DNA of 64,000 bases. Source: Gracilariopsis chorda (taxonomy: Eukaryota > Rhodophyta > Florideophyceae > Gracilariales > Gracilariaceae). The position numbers were made by a program, and so were the translations under genes. Location: the NCBI GenBank assembly GCA_003194525.1, contig NBIV01000099.1, forward strand, positions 62,001 through 126,000, read 5' to 3'. A model generated the notes under the pieces. The model was given only the letters and a program-made list of their open reading frames with translations, made no database searches and was not told where the DNA came from. Shown one piece after another: positions 50,233 through 59,833 of the stretch. Numbering within the stretch: the first letter of the stretch is position 1; each line of letters opens with the position of its first letter.

Positions 50233-53200
50233 TGGTGGCTTCGATGCATCGCTCTGCTCAGGGGATTGGGGGCGATCGTCACCATACTCCCGTATCGGGG
50301 ATCCTTCCCTGACAGGGATGTGCGGTAGTTGCGCTTCAACCTCCCGTGTAGCACGGTATATTTCCCGCGTTTGTGGCGATGCCTCCGGGGATGGAACGGG
50401 CGATTGCTTTTCCGCTGCTGCGGTTTCGGGGGGAGCTTCTTGTTTTCCCGTGACAAACGGTGTATTTGCCGCTTTTGCGGGGCCTGCGCGTCTGGTTCCT
50501 GTTGCACAGCACTGCCCGGGAACGGGGGATTAGTGTCGCGTGACATACTCCGTGCTCCAAGGTCAGTGTTCCGTATGTTACGGTGTGTTTCCCGTTGCGA
50601 CGGTGATATCGTTCCGCGAAAACGAGTGTTCTCCTCCCCCTCCTTAGACGGAGCGGCGGGATAAGGGATAACATTCCCCGCCTGGCGGGTATAAATGCGC
50701 GCCAGTGGGGCAGATGTGGTAGGGGCGGGCGCTGAGGGGCCCGAATTACCCGGCTGAGCCGGTGAGTCCGACAGAGTCGGTAGGTCTGAGAGTCCCCGGC
50801 TGGGGTGTGGTATTACCGTAGGCCTAGTACTCCCGGATGATTCCGGTGTTCCAGAGTCCGTAAAAACGGGGTTGCCTGGATCCAGGACTACCTCTGACGA
50901 GGGAGGAGGGGCAAGGACAACACGATCACGGGAAATCCGTTCGTGCGTGTCCCCCATCTCTACCACGACAGTGTCGGTGTTAACAGAGATCACCTTGAAG
51001 GGTCCATCCGCCACAGGCGAGAGTTTGTGACGCTTCTCCCGTTCCGGGTTGTAGTATTCCTTCCTGATGAAGGCGTAGTTATTTGCCCGAATCGGGGACG
51101 GTTTTCCTCGCAAGCGAGCGTCAAAATCCCGCTTGTAAGCGGCTTGGGCCCGTGCCATAGACTTCCGCGCCGCGGGGACCAGCTTGGAGAGCCATTGCTT
51201 CCATTGCTGCCGGTAGATACCCACAGATGGGAAATTGTCCAAGGTAGCTTGGGGTTCCAGCGCCACAGGCGGGGGTGTTCTAGATAGAACTAACTCGAAT
51301 GGCGAAACTCCGGTAGTCCTGTGTACCTGCGTATTGTACGCGTAGGTTAACGCATCAGCGTACATGTCCCAGTTCTTTGGGTGGTCTGCGACGTAGGAAC
51401 GTAACGCCGCGACTAACGTCCGGTTAAACCGTTCAACTTGCCCATTACACTGGGGGTGGTAGGTAGTCGTGAACAAGTTCTTGACATCCAGGATGCGACA
51501 AACATCCTGGAAGAACTTGCTCACGAAATGTTTCCCGTTATCGGAGAGCACCTCCACAGGGGGACCGTAGACGAAAATCCAGTGCGTCACCAGAGCCTGG
51601 GCCACCGTGAGAGCGGTTATACTCCGAAGAGGGACAGTCCGTACCAGCTTAGAAAAGCGGTCGGTAATGACAAGTAGAAACTTGTTTCCACGTTTCGTGG
51701 TGAGTAGTGGTCCGAGAATATCGATCGCAATAAACTCGAGCGGCGCCCTTGCGGGGAATAGTTTCATCTTCTTCGCATTTTTGCGGAGTTTGACGCGATT
51801 CTTCGCGCATTCGCTACAAAACCGCACAGTTGCGTAGCAATCCACCGCCATTGCGGGCCAATAGAAATCCCTTCGCAGGGTTAGGTAGAGTTTCCTCCCA
51901 CGTGGGTGACCTCCGATGGGGGCGTAGTGTGATAGATGTAACACCCGCGATTGCAGGGAATGTGGTACCACAATCTGTGGGCGGGCTTCGACCTTCCTTA
52001 CGAGGTAGCCTTTGTCGTTTACCCCGAAAGGGAGATCTTCACCACCGTTGATACTGGCACGAATTCTCGTACAGAATGGGTCGCCGAATTGTTCTCGGAT
52101 CATTTCTTCCGGTGATACCGGTACAAAGTTTCCCGGTAACGGGTTCTCAGATTTATCTCGCGATGCGAGTAGTTCGTCAAAATCAGCATCCTCGTCCCGG
52201 GTTTCTGGCCTAGCCTCGACGGCATGTTCCGGATCATCCGGGTCTATAGCCATGAAGCATGGGACTTCATCATCCTCCGTTGGGAGTGCTTCCCCACTTG
52301 TGGGTAACCGCGATAAAGCGTCGGCCTGAGTGTTCTGCGCACCCTTTTTATAAATGACTTGAAAGTCATATTCCGCGAGGCGGAGTCTCCAGCGCATGAG
52401 GCGTCCCGACGGGTCGGAGATATTCATCAACCACCTCAATGAGGAATGATCCGTGTACACGGTGAAGTGAATTCCCATAAGGTAGGGGCGCAGAGTGGTC
52501 ATCGCCCATACGACGGCGAGGCACTCTTTCTCCGATACGGAGTAGTTCCGCTCATGAACATTGAGCGAACGTGACCAATAACCAATTGGATGCCGTTCCC
52601 CCTCGGGGGTGGTTTGAAAAAGAGCACACCCGACTTGGTAGTCGCTCGAGTCCGTATCTACGGAGTATGGCAACCAAAGTTTTGGGAGATGTAGGATTGG
52701 TGCTGATGTGACAGCCTCCTTTAAGGAGTTGAAGGCTTCCGATTGCTCGGGCGTAAATATTCCCAGTTTTGGGGGGTTCCCCTTTCGCAACAACGCGTTC
52801 AGGGGCGCTGCAGTATCCGAAAAGTTCGGGATAAACCGTCGATAGACGTTGACCAGCCCCAAAAAGGAGCGCAGTTCCGTTTGAGTACGGGGCTCTTTCG
52901 CCTCAATGAGGGATTTGACTCGAGCTTTCTCGATCGCTAACCGTCCAGGACGGATAATGTGACCCAGATACTTCACAGTATCTATGAAAAACTCGCATTT
53001 CCTCAACGTGAGGGTAATTCCCGCATCGCGGAGTACGGTCAGCACTTCTCGGACGTGAGTGAGATGGTCGTCCAACGAGTTGGAGAAGGTGATCATATCA
53101 TCAATGTAGACCAGACAACTCCGCCACTTAAAGCGGTTGGGTAGAATATCTACTGCACGCTGAATGGTGGCGGGGGCGTTGGTTAACCCAAATGTCATGC

Positions 53201-54131
53201 GCTTGAAGCGGTACGTTCCTGCGTGGCAGGTGAATGCGGTTTTGTCGCAATCCTCCTGTCTGACAGGTACTTGCCAATATCCCCAATTGGCATCGAGAGC
53301 CTTGAAAACGGTGGCGTCTCCGAGGGAGTCAATACACTCGTCCATACGAGGGATAGGGTACTTGTCCCTAAGAGTCACGGCATTGAGCCGGCGGTAGTCG
53401 ACACAGAACCTCCAGGTTCCGTCGGCCTTCAAAGCCAGTACAACTGGGGATGCCCAGGGTGATTGAGCAGGCTCAATCACACCTGCGCGGAGCATCTTGT
53501 CCACTTGGGACTGCTTCTCTTCCCGAGCTTTCGGACCTGCCCTGTAAGGGGGTTGTGCAACCGGTCGCGCACCGGGGAATAAATCGATCCGGTGTTCCGT
53601 TGCATTAATCTCGCCAAGCGATCCATCCCACATTGTGGTGAATTCCCGTAACATTGTACGGAGTTTGTCGCAGTGCGACTCTGGCACGTGGCTGAAGTCC
53701 AGCGCTTCAAGTGCCTTTTCCGGATCAATCCGGTCGTTTCTCGATGGAGCATTGTCCTGTGGAACAGGTGTGGTTCGCAATTCCGAGTTACTCGGTGTGT
53801 TCGACGCTGAAGTAGCGGTTTCCTCCCCCTCCTTAGACTTGACGTCTTCGGACGGCGGGGCGAACTCCCCAGAGGAGGTGGTAACTCCGAGTAAATCGGC
53901 GGCTGTCATCTTGGTTGGCAGCATTCCCATAGGATGGGGGGTTACACTCCCAATTACTTGGTGTTTTACCAGATACTGGGGGTGTTTGCCAAGGTTGGCA
54001 ACCAATATCCGGAAAGGAACATCCGGGGTAATGCAAACAATTCCATTAGCCAGCGCCAGCTGGGAGTTCTCGTACAACGAGGCGAGGGGTTGTATAACCC
54101 GAAGACCGTGTTGACAGGAATTTACCTGCAC
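50199..54131 (-). CDS. gypsy-2 pol: RT, RNase H, integrase
   Basis: A 1310-codon frame. The start given is not a true start: the frame is open further upstream (QEPPPTSCESTKL and beyond) into the protease region. RT: WRFCVDYRRLNAVTLRDKYP, VFKALDANWGYWQ (first Asp), LVYIDDMITFS. RNase H: SVDTDSSDYQVG, SEKECLAVVWA, VYTDHSS. The integrase zinc finger has HLSHYAPIGGH then CSEC. The catalytic core is AIDILGPL, VLSDNGKHF and GQVERFNRT, so D, D and E are all intact. The C-terminal domain is EYYNPEREKRHKLSPVADG, followed by the Pro-rich tail. This is the only apparently functional integrase of the gypsy type in the window. Confidence 0.9.
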   Translation of the reverse strand: MQVNSCQHGLRVIQPLASLYENSQLALANGIVCITPDVPFRILVANLGKHPQYLVKHQVIGSVTPHPMGMLPTKMTAADLLGVTTSSGEFAPPSEDVKSKEGEETATSASNTPSNSELRTTPVPQDNAPSRNDRIDPEKALEALDFSHVPESHCDKLRTMLREFTTMWDGSLGEINATEHRIDLFPGARPVAQPPYRAGPKAREEKQSQVDKMLRAGVIEPAQSPWASPVVLALKADGTWRFCVDYRRLNAVTLRDKYPIPRMDECIDSLGDATVFKALDANWGYWQVPVRQEDCDKTAFTCHAGTYRFKRMTFGLTNAPATIQRAVDILPNRFKWRSCLVYIDDMITFSNSLDDHLTHVREVLTVLRDAGITLTLRKCEFFIDTVKYLGHIIRPGRLAIEKARVKSLIEAKEPRTQTELRSFLGLVNVYRRFIPNFSDTAAPLNALLRKGNPPKLGIFTPEQSEAFNSLKEAVTSAPILHLPKLWLPYSVDTDSSDYQVGCALFQTTPEGERHPIGYWSRSLNVHERNYSVSEKECLAVVWAMTTLRPYLMGIHFTVYTDHSSLRWLMNISDPSGRLMRWRLRLAEYDFQVIYKKGAQNTQADALSRLPTSGEALPTEDDEVPCFMAIDPDDPEHAVEARPETRDEDADFDELLASRDKSENPLPGNFVPVSPEEMIREQFGDPFCTRIRASINGGEDLPFGVNDKGYLVRKVEARPQIVVPHSLQSRVLHLSHYAPIGGHPRGRKLYLTLRRDFYWPAMAVDCYATVRFCSECAKNRVKLRKNAKKMKLFPARAPLEFIAIDILGPLLTTKRGNKFLLVITDRFSKLVRTVPLRSITALTVAQALVTHWIFVYGPPVEVLSDNGKHFVSKFFQDVCRILDVKNLFTTTYHPQCNGQVERFNRTLVAALRSYVADHPKNWDMYADALTYAYNTQVHRTTGVSPFELVLSRTPPPVALEPQATLDNFPSVGIYRQQWKQWLSKLVPAARKSMARAQAAYKRDFDARLRGKPSPIRANNYAFIRKEYYNPEREKRHKLSPVADGPFKVISVNTDTVVVEMGDTHERISRDRVVLAPPPSSEVVLDPGNPVFTDSGTPESSGSTRPTVIPHPSRGLSDLPTLSDSPAQPGNSGPSAPAPTTSAPLARIYTRQAGNVIPYPAAPSKEGEENTRFRGTISPSQRETHRNIRNTDLGARSMSRDTNPPFPGSAVQQEPDAQAPQKRQIHRLSRENKKLPPKPQQRKSNRPFHPRRHRHKRGKYTVLHGRLKRNYRTSLSGKDPRYGSMVTIAPNPLSRAMHRSHHWRRPPQKRSN

Positions 54132-54298
54132 CCAGACCTGGGACTCAGGCGATATAGAAACCGAGGCAGCGACGCGGAGCTTGGTGGACTCGCAGGACGT
54201 GGGCGGTGGTTCCTGTGCAGCAGGGAGCGGAACTTGTTTCCGAGAGGACCGCTTTAGCGGGCGGCGAACAATCGGAACCGACGATCCATCGTCAAGTT

Positions 54299-54832
54299 CT
54301 ACACGCCTGAGGCGGGGCCTGATTGCGTCGACAAATCTGTCGCAGTAATCAAGTAATCACATTTCAGTATGACTGGTGCTGCCAATGAACGGCAAACGAT
54401 GAAGTCCAACTTCACCACAGAGGTACCAAGTCTCACGACGAGGTCCATCGTGCCCACCGTTTGTAACGGATTGTTGTTCGCATCCGAAATGTCTGGGACC
54501 GCGTCAGAGCGGATACGATACCGCACAAGCGGGGTTAACAATGACTCCACAACAAAGTTGGGGGCTGCACCTGTATCCAGGACGGTGGGAAACCTCACCA
54601 TAAACTGGGGATCAAGGCCAAGGTCGGCATAGAACTTGTAATTGCGCTTGGCCAAGACCAAGACTCTACCGGGAATCCGGGGATTTTTACTCCGTATCCA
54701 CGGGCGACGCAACACACCGAGGTGCGCAGAGTCCGCGTCAGCGGTGTATTTCCTCGAGAGGACTTTCACCGGGGAGCGAGGCGAGGACGCCTCGGGCGCC
54801 AACAGCCTCGTTTTTGAGGACGCCTCTCCCAA
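54299..54832 (-). CDS. gypsy-2 aspartic protease frame
   Basis: A 177-codon frame. RRPWIRSKNPRIPGRVLV matches gypsy-1; the active site TVLDTGAAPNFV (about 54560) is intact, followed by VILKCDY. The frame starts with TTG at 54832 but is open upstream and overlaps the end of gag in the -1 frame. It ends early because an 8-bp tandem duplication (54344-54359, AGTAATCA twice) shifts the frame; beyond it the pol frame continues with IRPRLRRVELDDGSS, matching gypsy-1 IRPRAKPLEMENGTP. Protease and pol were therefore one frame originally. Confidence 0.8.
   Translation of the reverse strand: MGEASSKTRLLAPEASSPRSPVKVLSRKYTADADSAHLGVLRRPWIRSKNPRIPGRVLVLAKRNYKFYADLGLDPQFMVRFPTVLDTGAAPNFVVESLLTPLVRYRIRSDAVPDISDANNNPLQTVGTMDLVVRLGTSVVKLDFIVCRSLAAPVILKCDYLITATDLSTQSGPASGV
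54344..54359. repeat. 8-bp tandem duplication that breaks the PR-pol frame
   Basis: AGTAATCA occurs twice in direct succession. Removing one copy would put protease and pol in one frame, so it is a mutation of this copy and not a programmed shift. Confidence 0.8.
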
Positions 54833-54849
54833 AGGGGAGACTCCCTCAG

Positions 54850-57024
54850 TTAGTTTTCCGCCTTCGGCGGTGGATTGGTTTCCTCGACAACGAGTGCTTC
54901 ATCCCGTTGACGGGGGTTTCGATCCGCATAAGCGGGGGTTGCAACGGACGGGTGCGTGATCTCCAGAATCGGGACGTAGGAAGCTTGCCGCGCACGCGGG
55001 GTCTGTGGTAGGGCATGGTAAAAGTCCGTTTTAGCACGGAGGTAGGAAGCCGTCGGGACGGAACTTTTCTCCTCTGGAGTGAGGGCCTCGTAGTTTGCCA
55101 CCACCTTGGCCATATCCTTCAGTGAGCAGATGCACTGAGGCGAGGTATGGCCATGGGCATAACAAAGGTGGCAAAGGAGAGCCAACACCGCGACACGCGG
55201 ATTATTATTCCGAGTATCGGAGAAGCGAACCGCAGGGCGGGTGTCAGTCCATCCAGGCCGTTGATAACGGGAATGACCGGTTGAAAACGGGAGTCGTTGG
55301 GGTTGGACCCGACCGTTACCACCGTATCGAACGGGATCTTCTGTTCCCGTATCACACGTCATCTCCGTCGTCGACGGCAAATCAGTGGTGGGTATCGACA
55401 CACCATCCCCCTGCACTAAATGCACGGTATCCAATCCCTGTCCAGGGTTCCCATCCGCAGTGAGCGGGAGTGAGGAAGCTTCGCTTTCTAGCAACAACGC
55501 CTTGGCGGATTTAGACCGATTGTTCGGAGTTCTTGCAAGAAGTGCATCCCCTTCCGCTCGAGCGTGTTGGACCAGCTCGAGATAGGTGATCCTCCCCTTG
55601 TCCTCCCGATAACGGGTAATTAAACTCCGGATTGCCGGGTCAAGACCATCGATGAACATGGTACTGCGCTCGCCGGCGGGGTATACGTTACCACATCTGT
55701 GGAAAGCCTTGTTAAGGCGCACCGAGTAATCGGTCTCGGTCTCTCCAGCACGCTGGCGTGTATCTCGCAAAGCGAGGATAGCCTGCTGAATAGCGGTGTT
55801 TGTGGAGTAGGAGCGCAGAAGATACTGCACAGCCTCCGGCCAGCAAGTAACACCTCCCTCGGAGGCGCAAGAAGATCCTCTGACAGAGTTGTACTGGTCC
55901 TCCGCCACTCCCCGTAAGAAATACGGTAAAGCCAAATAGGCTTGTCCCTCATTCATACCGAGGATAACGGCCTCCGCTACAAAGCAGGATAGGAAATCCA
56001 GTACTAGGACTGGCTCCTCTCCAGTAAAATACTGGGTGCGGAGCGAGAGCTGCATTCGCTTAATGCATTCTCGCACCTTTCCCGTACCACGGGGCGTACG
56101 TCCAAGTGACGAATCTTCGAGCCGGTAGTACCGGTATGATAAAAGCTTCCGGTAATCCGGGTTTTTGAGTTTCAATTCCCGGAGACCAGGGTGTCTTCTC
56201 CACTTCTGGGGGGTTCGGATCACACCTTCAGTGGCCGATGACCGCTTCGAGTGGGAGGAGTAATCTCGCTTCTCGTCCTCCGAGTGGGAGTCCGAGGAGC
56301 TCGAGCTAACCGAATCGTTTCGGGATGAGTCCGACGATGTCGACGAATCAGAGTCCGAATATTTTCGGTGGTGTTTCCGTCGATGACGGCGTTTCTTCTT
56401 CCCAGCAAGCTGGTCATTGTGCGATGCCTCGTTTACTGGATCATCCGGGGATGGTTTGTCCGTGAGGACGAACTGCTCCAGCGTCTCCAGGCGGCCACTA
56501 ATCCGATCAAATCGGGCTTCAACTCCTTCGATGAAGGTGGCGGGTTGTCCCAAACTCTCCAACACGAAGTTGACGTCAGACCGTAAAATACGGAGTTCCT
56601 CGGCAACCTCCTTTACGGGGGTTGCCAAGACCACCTCTTGGAGGGATTTTAGTTCCCCTACAAGGGTGTCATGGGCGGTCCACAGAGCGCGGACCTGGGA
56701 TTCCAGGGAAGTCCCCTGGGGGGTGTTATCGCTCGTTCCACGGGGGCTTGAAGCCGCGACAGCGGGAGCAGGCTGGGGTGCCTGGGGCACTGCGGCAACA
56801 GCCGGAGTCGATGCTGCATTCCCCTGTGGGGGTGATAACGAGGGCAAAAGGAGGTTCCGTGGTTCCCGGTCGGGGGTATCATTCCGCAATGAAGCGGCGC
56901 CAGCACGGCTGGAACTTGTCCGTATACGGATACGGGGTACGAACCGAACTTCGGAAGTGTCGGCGTTGTCGCGGGAGCGACTACGCGTAACCACTGGCTT
57001 CGCATCGGAGGGATTTCTCGACAT
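54850..57024 (-). CDS. gypsy-2 gag
   Basis: A 724-codon frame starting at an ATG (MSRNPSDAKPV), 105 bases inside the 5' LTR. It has a Pro/Ala-rich N-terminus, a coiled or helical segment, a Ser/Asp-rich acidic block with a basic HRRKHHRK lead-in, a capsid-like core (MNEGQAYLALPYFLRGVAED, GVTCWPEAVQYLLRSYST) and one zinc knuckle, CHLCYAHGHTSPQC (CX2CX4HX4C), near the C-terminus. It ends with TAA at 54850-54852 directly after GGAAAAC; the protease frame lies at -1. The length and domain order match the gag of gypsy-1. It is uninterrupted. Confidence 0.85.
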   Translation of the reverse strand: MSRNPSDAKPVVTRSRSRDNADTSEVRFVPRIRIRTSSSRAGAASLRNDTPDREPRNLLLPSLSPPQGNAASTPAVAAVPQAPQPAPAVAASSPRGTSDNTPQGTSLESQVRALWTAHDTLVGELKSLQEVVLATPVKEVAEELRILRSDVNFVLESLGQPATFIEGVEARFDRISGRLETLEQFVLTDKPSPDDPVNEASHNDQLAGKKKRRHRRKHHRKYSDSDSSTSSDSSRNDSVSSSSSDSHSEDEKRDYSSHSKRSSATEGVIRTPQKWRRHPGLRELKLKNPDYRKLLSYRYYRLEDSSLGRTPRGTGKVRECIKRMQLSLRTQYFTGEEPVLVLDFLSCFVAEAVILGMNEGQAYLALPYFLRGVAEDQYNSVRGSSCASEGGVTCWPEAVQYLLRSYSTNTAIQQAILALRDTRQRAGETETDYSVRLNKAFHRCGNVYPAGERSTMFIDGLDPAIRSLITRYREDKGRITYLELVQHARAEGDALLARTPNNRSKSAKALLLESEASSLPLTADGNPGQGLDTVHLVQGDGVSIPTTDLPSTTEMTCDTGTEDPVRYGGNGRVQPQRLPFSTGHSRYQRPGWTDTRPAVRFSDTRNNNPRVAVLALLCHLCYAHGHTSPQCICSLKDMAKVVANYEALTPEEKSSVPTASYLRAKTDFYHALPQTPRARQASYVPILEITHPSVATPAYADRNPRQRDEALVVEETNPPPKAEN

Positions 57025-57104
57025 GAGAAAATACCGTTACGACGGGAAACGATCACGGAACTTCCGGTGAGTGAAAACAAACCTCGTAAGAGGGAAAACA
57101 AAAA

Positions 57105-57126
57105 CCGATTCTAGGTCGGGAGACCA
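57105..57126 (-). other. Primer binding site of gypsy-2
   Basis: Three bases inside the 5' LTR the minus strand reads TGGTCTCCCGACCTAGAATC. Its complement ends GGTCGGGAGACCA, a plausible tRNA 3' end with CCA and an acceptor stem. The tRNA was not identified. Confidence 0.75.
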
Positions 57127-57129
57127 CTT

Positions 57130-57954
57130 CGTGGTGGAACGCCCCAAAGGGGAGAAACGCCGAAAGACGTTCGGGATCTTTCCTCCGTGGAGGTGAACCC
57201 AGTTGGGTAGAGCCCCTCCAAGGGTGGCACGGCGGAGCCGGTTTGTAAGACCGAGGCCACCTTCGCGACTAGCGCAAGAGGGTTCTGGACAAGAATCGGT
57301 ATATGCGAGAGCGGGAATGCGTCCTGGCCAGAGGTACGTTTCCACGTAAGTGGGGGTGTGTGAGCAGATGCGCACACGAGAGCCGCGGATAGCGGGAGGT
57401 GCTACCCTAAAAAGGGGAAGAAGGAAGTGGGAAGAGGAGGAAGAGAGGACAAAGTGAGTCGCGAGAGTGACCGGGGCGAACGGCAATGCCGGTAACAATA
57501 TCCCTATACAGGGCGAAACACCAATGCAATTAGAATAATATGACTCCCAGTGATGGGTCCCTTTAGATGTGCAAGGGGGTTAGATGTCCCGAGGTTCACG
57601 GCGTTTCCCTCCAAGGAGGAGTAGAGCACGCGCGCCAGGCGTAACAACTAGAGCCAATTCCCCAGGTTGGGGTCCCTTGTTGGGGAAGGTTTACTGGTGC
57701 GACGGCAGTGCGCCGTCGCACTAAGTACTAGCTTCCCAGAAATGGGTGTGAAAATAATAAATAAAATCAACTAAAATACTCCACATTTCGTGGCAACATC
57801 CACTACTGTGGCCAACCGCTAATTGACCCAAAACCGTGTCCCACGTGTCCATATCCACCATAGTGGGGCGTAGTTCATATACAAACTACACAACCGATAA
57901 TATCGGGAAAGCGTTCAAGTACCAAGAATCCCTCCCTGAGGGCGTTGCACTACA
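57130..57954 (-). repeat. 5' LTR of gypsy-2
   Basis: 825 bp collinear with 48036-48860. The inner end reads CGTGG instead of TGTGG, one substitution at the LTR terminus. The 10-bp palindrome is at 57697-57721. The outer end GCACTACA is followed by the TTACC target duplication. Confidence 0.9.
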
Positions 57955-59833
57955 TTACCGACGCATGCTTAACGCACAACAGCAACAACTACAACAAAGT
58001 GCGGAGACTGCCGTGGATATCATCGTGCGAGCAGGGGAACAAGGAATAGTCATACGTGGATGCAAAGGACCCCAAAGTGCTAAAGTGAGAGCTACTCATG
58101 CGGTTGCTGGCCCTCTCATTGAAGATGTTCGTTGTGGGAGGCCAACTATGATGAGAAGACTCGTCGTTGATCCAACTGGTCTGTACCGAGTGGCCTCTCA
58201 GGTACCGCGCTTGATAGAAGGAACCGTAACCGTTGAGCACGCTGCAGTGACGAATGCTGCTGCTGCTGGAGAAGGGACGGCTGCGAATGCCCCAAGCAAT
58301 GCGCAAGTGGGGTACCGACTTCTAAAACTGGAATCCAAACTTGCAGAGTAGAGCAATTTCCCTTTTCTCTATCCGTACGGTGATCAGAACGAACCGTTTG
58401 ATATCTGATTGTTTCTTGACGAAAGGAACTCCACACAGGAAAGCTCAGGTCTCAGCGTCAACGGTTAGAAACGCCGAAAGCTCACCTGGGCTGAGAAAGC
58501 GAAGTGACGTCTGTACTAAGACAACATCCTCTCAAACAGTGGACCTTTGATGCAGGTGTAGATGCTCCGTACACATACAAACATTGAGGACATGTGACTA
58601 CTTTTCCTGGACAGAGAACAACAGGCAAGTATTGTAAAGGAGCAAGAGATCCAGCAAAGACAACAGCAAACAGCTCATGTGTCACCATCATAGTTCGCAC
58701 AAATGGGCGGCACATTTCTGCCAGATGGCTCGGTCAACTCAGCAGCGTACTGAAAAAACAAGCACATGGATGTACAGGCGATCGTTCAACGGAGAGCATT
58801 GCCTTCTCAATTCAATACAATCACCATGAAAACCTGGCAAGAGGACGTCCAGTGCTTTGGGATGGACACCCGCAATTGGAGTGCATTTACGGCACAGGGT
58901 AACCGCTCTCGACCATTTCACCGACCGAATCTGATTGCAAGTGTATACAATCAGTACGCAAAAGACTTCAAACGGGCTTGGAGAAAAACTCGGAGCAGAT
59001 GTTTGGAATGAAGTGCCTGGGGTTTGCATCAAAGCTTGAGTTTCAAGAACGCAATGTGCCTCATCACCACATGCTCGTGTGGCTCAAAGAAGGCGTGATT
59101 GAATACGTTGATGTGATAGACGAGCTGATTCGTGCAGAACCTCCCATCTCAGGTGAATACGATGCCTTGCGTGCTCTCATTCGTTCCATGCAAAGGCACT
59201 GCAACTCCCACAAATGCCGGAATCGTGCTGGGAGGTGCACGTTTGGATACGACAGGAACATGATTGCGCCGGAGATGTACATTAAAGAAGGCACGAATCG
59301 CGTTATCTACCGCAGAAGAATGCAACAAGATCTCAAGATTTTGCCGTATAACCCAACTCTGACAAAAACGTGCCGCTCTCATACCAACGTAGGACACACG
59401 CAAGGAGGGGGCGCAGTGGCTTCTCTGATGAAATACGCGTTTAAGCAGCCCAGAGCTCAGGAGATGGTGCTCAATATGAGTGTTGCTAATGAAACAGGCA
59501 CACAGAACGAGCAGCAACAAGAGCCGCAGGGGCAGAATGACATTTGTGCATACATGCTAGAGCGTGTGGTGGGCGCCGTGAATGCAGCTTGGAGAAATTT
59601 TCGAGATTCGAAATGTTCACATCGTACCAAAAGTAGAAAGACTGGCCATTCACTTGGAAGGAGAGCCAATGTTTCCCCTCAAAGTTCCAAGTCAAATCCA
59701 TACCGCATGGCCACCCTTTAAGTTGGAGAGATACTTTGCAAGGCCCGAAGCATATGGTAACGTCGACTACCTTTCGTACTTTGAAAATGTTCGATTGTAT
59801 CACACGCTTCCAGCCCACGTGCCTAAACAATAA
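57955..59833 (+). pseudogene. Helitron-2 N-terminal region and Rep (HUH endonuclease)
   Basis: From the gypsy-2 junction the frame reads RRMLNAQQQQLQQSAETAVD to a stop at 58351. Then SNFPFLYPYGDQNEPFDI (about 58350-58410) is the Helitron FP-L-YG signature. MDVQAIVQRRALPSQFNTIT (about 58766) and RPFHRPNLIASVYNQYAKDF lead to the HUH motif ERNVPHHHMLVWL (about 59050-59085). The tyrosine block is AVASLMKYAFKQ (about 59415-59445): the first of the two Tyr found in Helitron-1 is Ser here. KLERYFARPEAYGNVDYLSY follows after a frameshift near 59580. Rep cleaves and joins single DNA strands. Multiple stops make it inactive. Confidence 0.8.

Larger units (their letters stand above)
48036..57954 (-). 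mobile_element. gypsy-2, nearly complete chromodomain Ty3/gypsy retrotransposon
   Basis: A 9919-bp element with two 825-bp LTRs and TTACC duplications (48031-48035 and 57955-57959), inserted in the N-terminal coding region of Helitron-2. On the minus strand it carries a primer binding site at 57105-57126, gag, protease, RT-RNaseH-integrase, a low-complexity linker with a chromodomain, and a G-rich polypurine tract directly before the 3' LTR (48861-48872). RT, RNase H and integrase catalytic residues are all present. The long frames lie in successive different reading frames. Short perfect hairpins pepper the entire element. Confidence 0.9.

Noticed and set aside
49346-50533. 395-codon plus-strand open frame overlapping the gypsy-2 tail
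   Set aside because: It is the complement of the chromodomain/linker coding region; high GC content leaves the opposite strand open. The chromodomain on the minus strand is the real gene.
57105-57126. A tRNA gene
   Set aside because: Only the 3' tRNA-like end is present, next to an LTR; it is a primer binding site and not a tRNA gene.
57836-58351. Single gene starting in the gypsy-2 LTR
   Set aside because: The first 40 residues are LTR sequence read by chance; only the part after 57955 belongs to Helitron-2.
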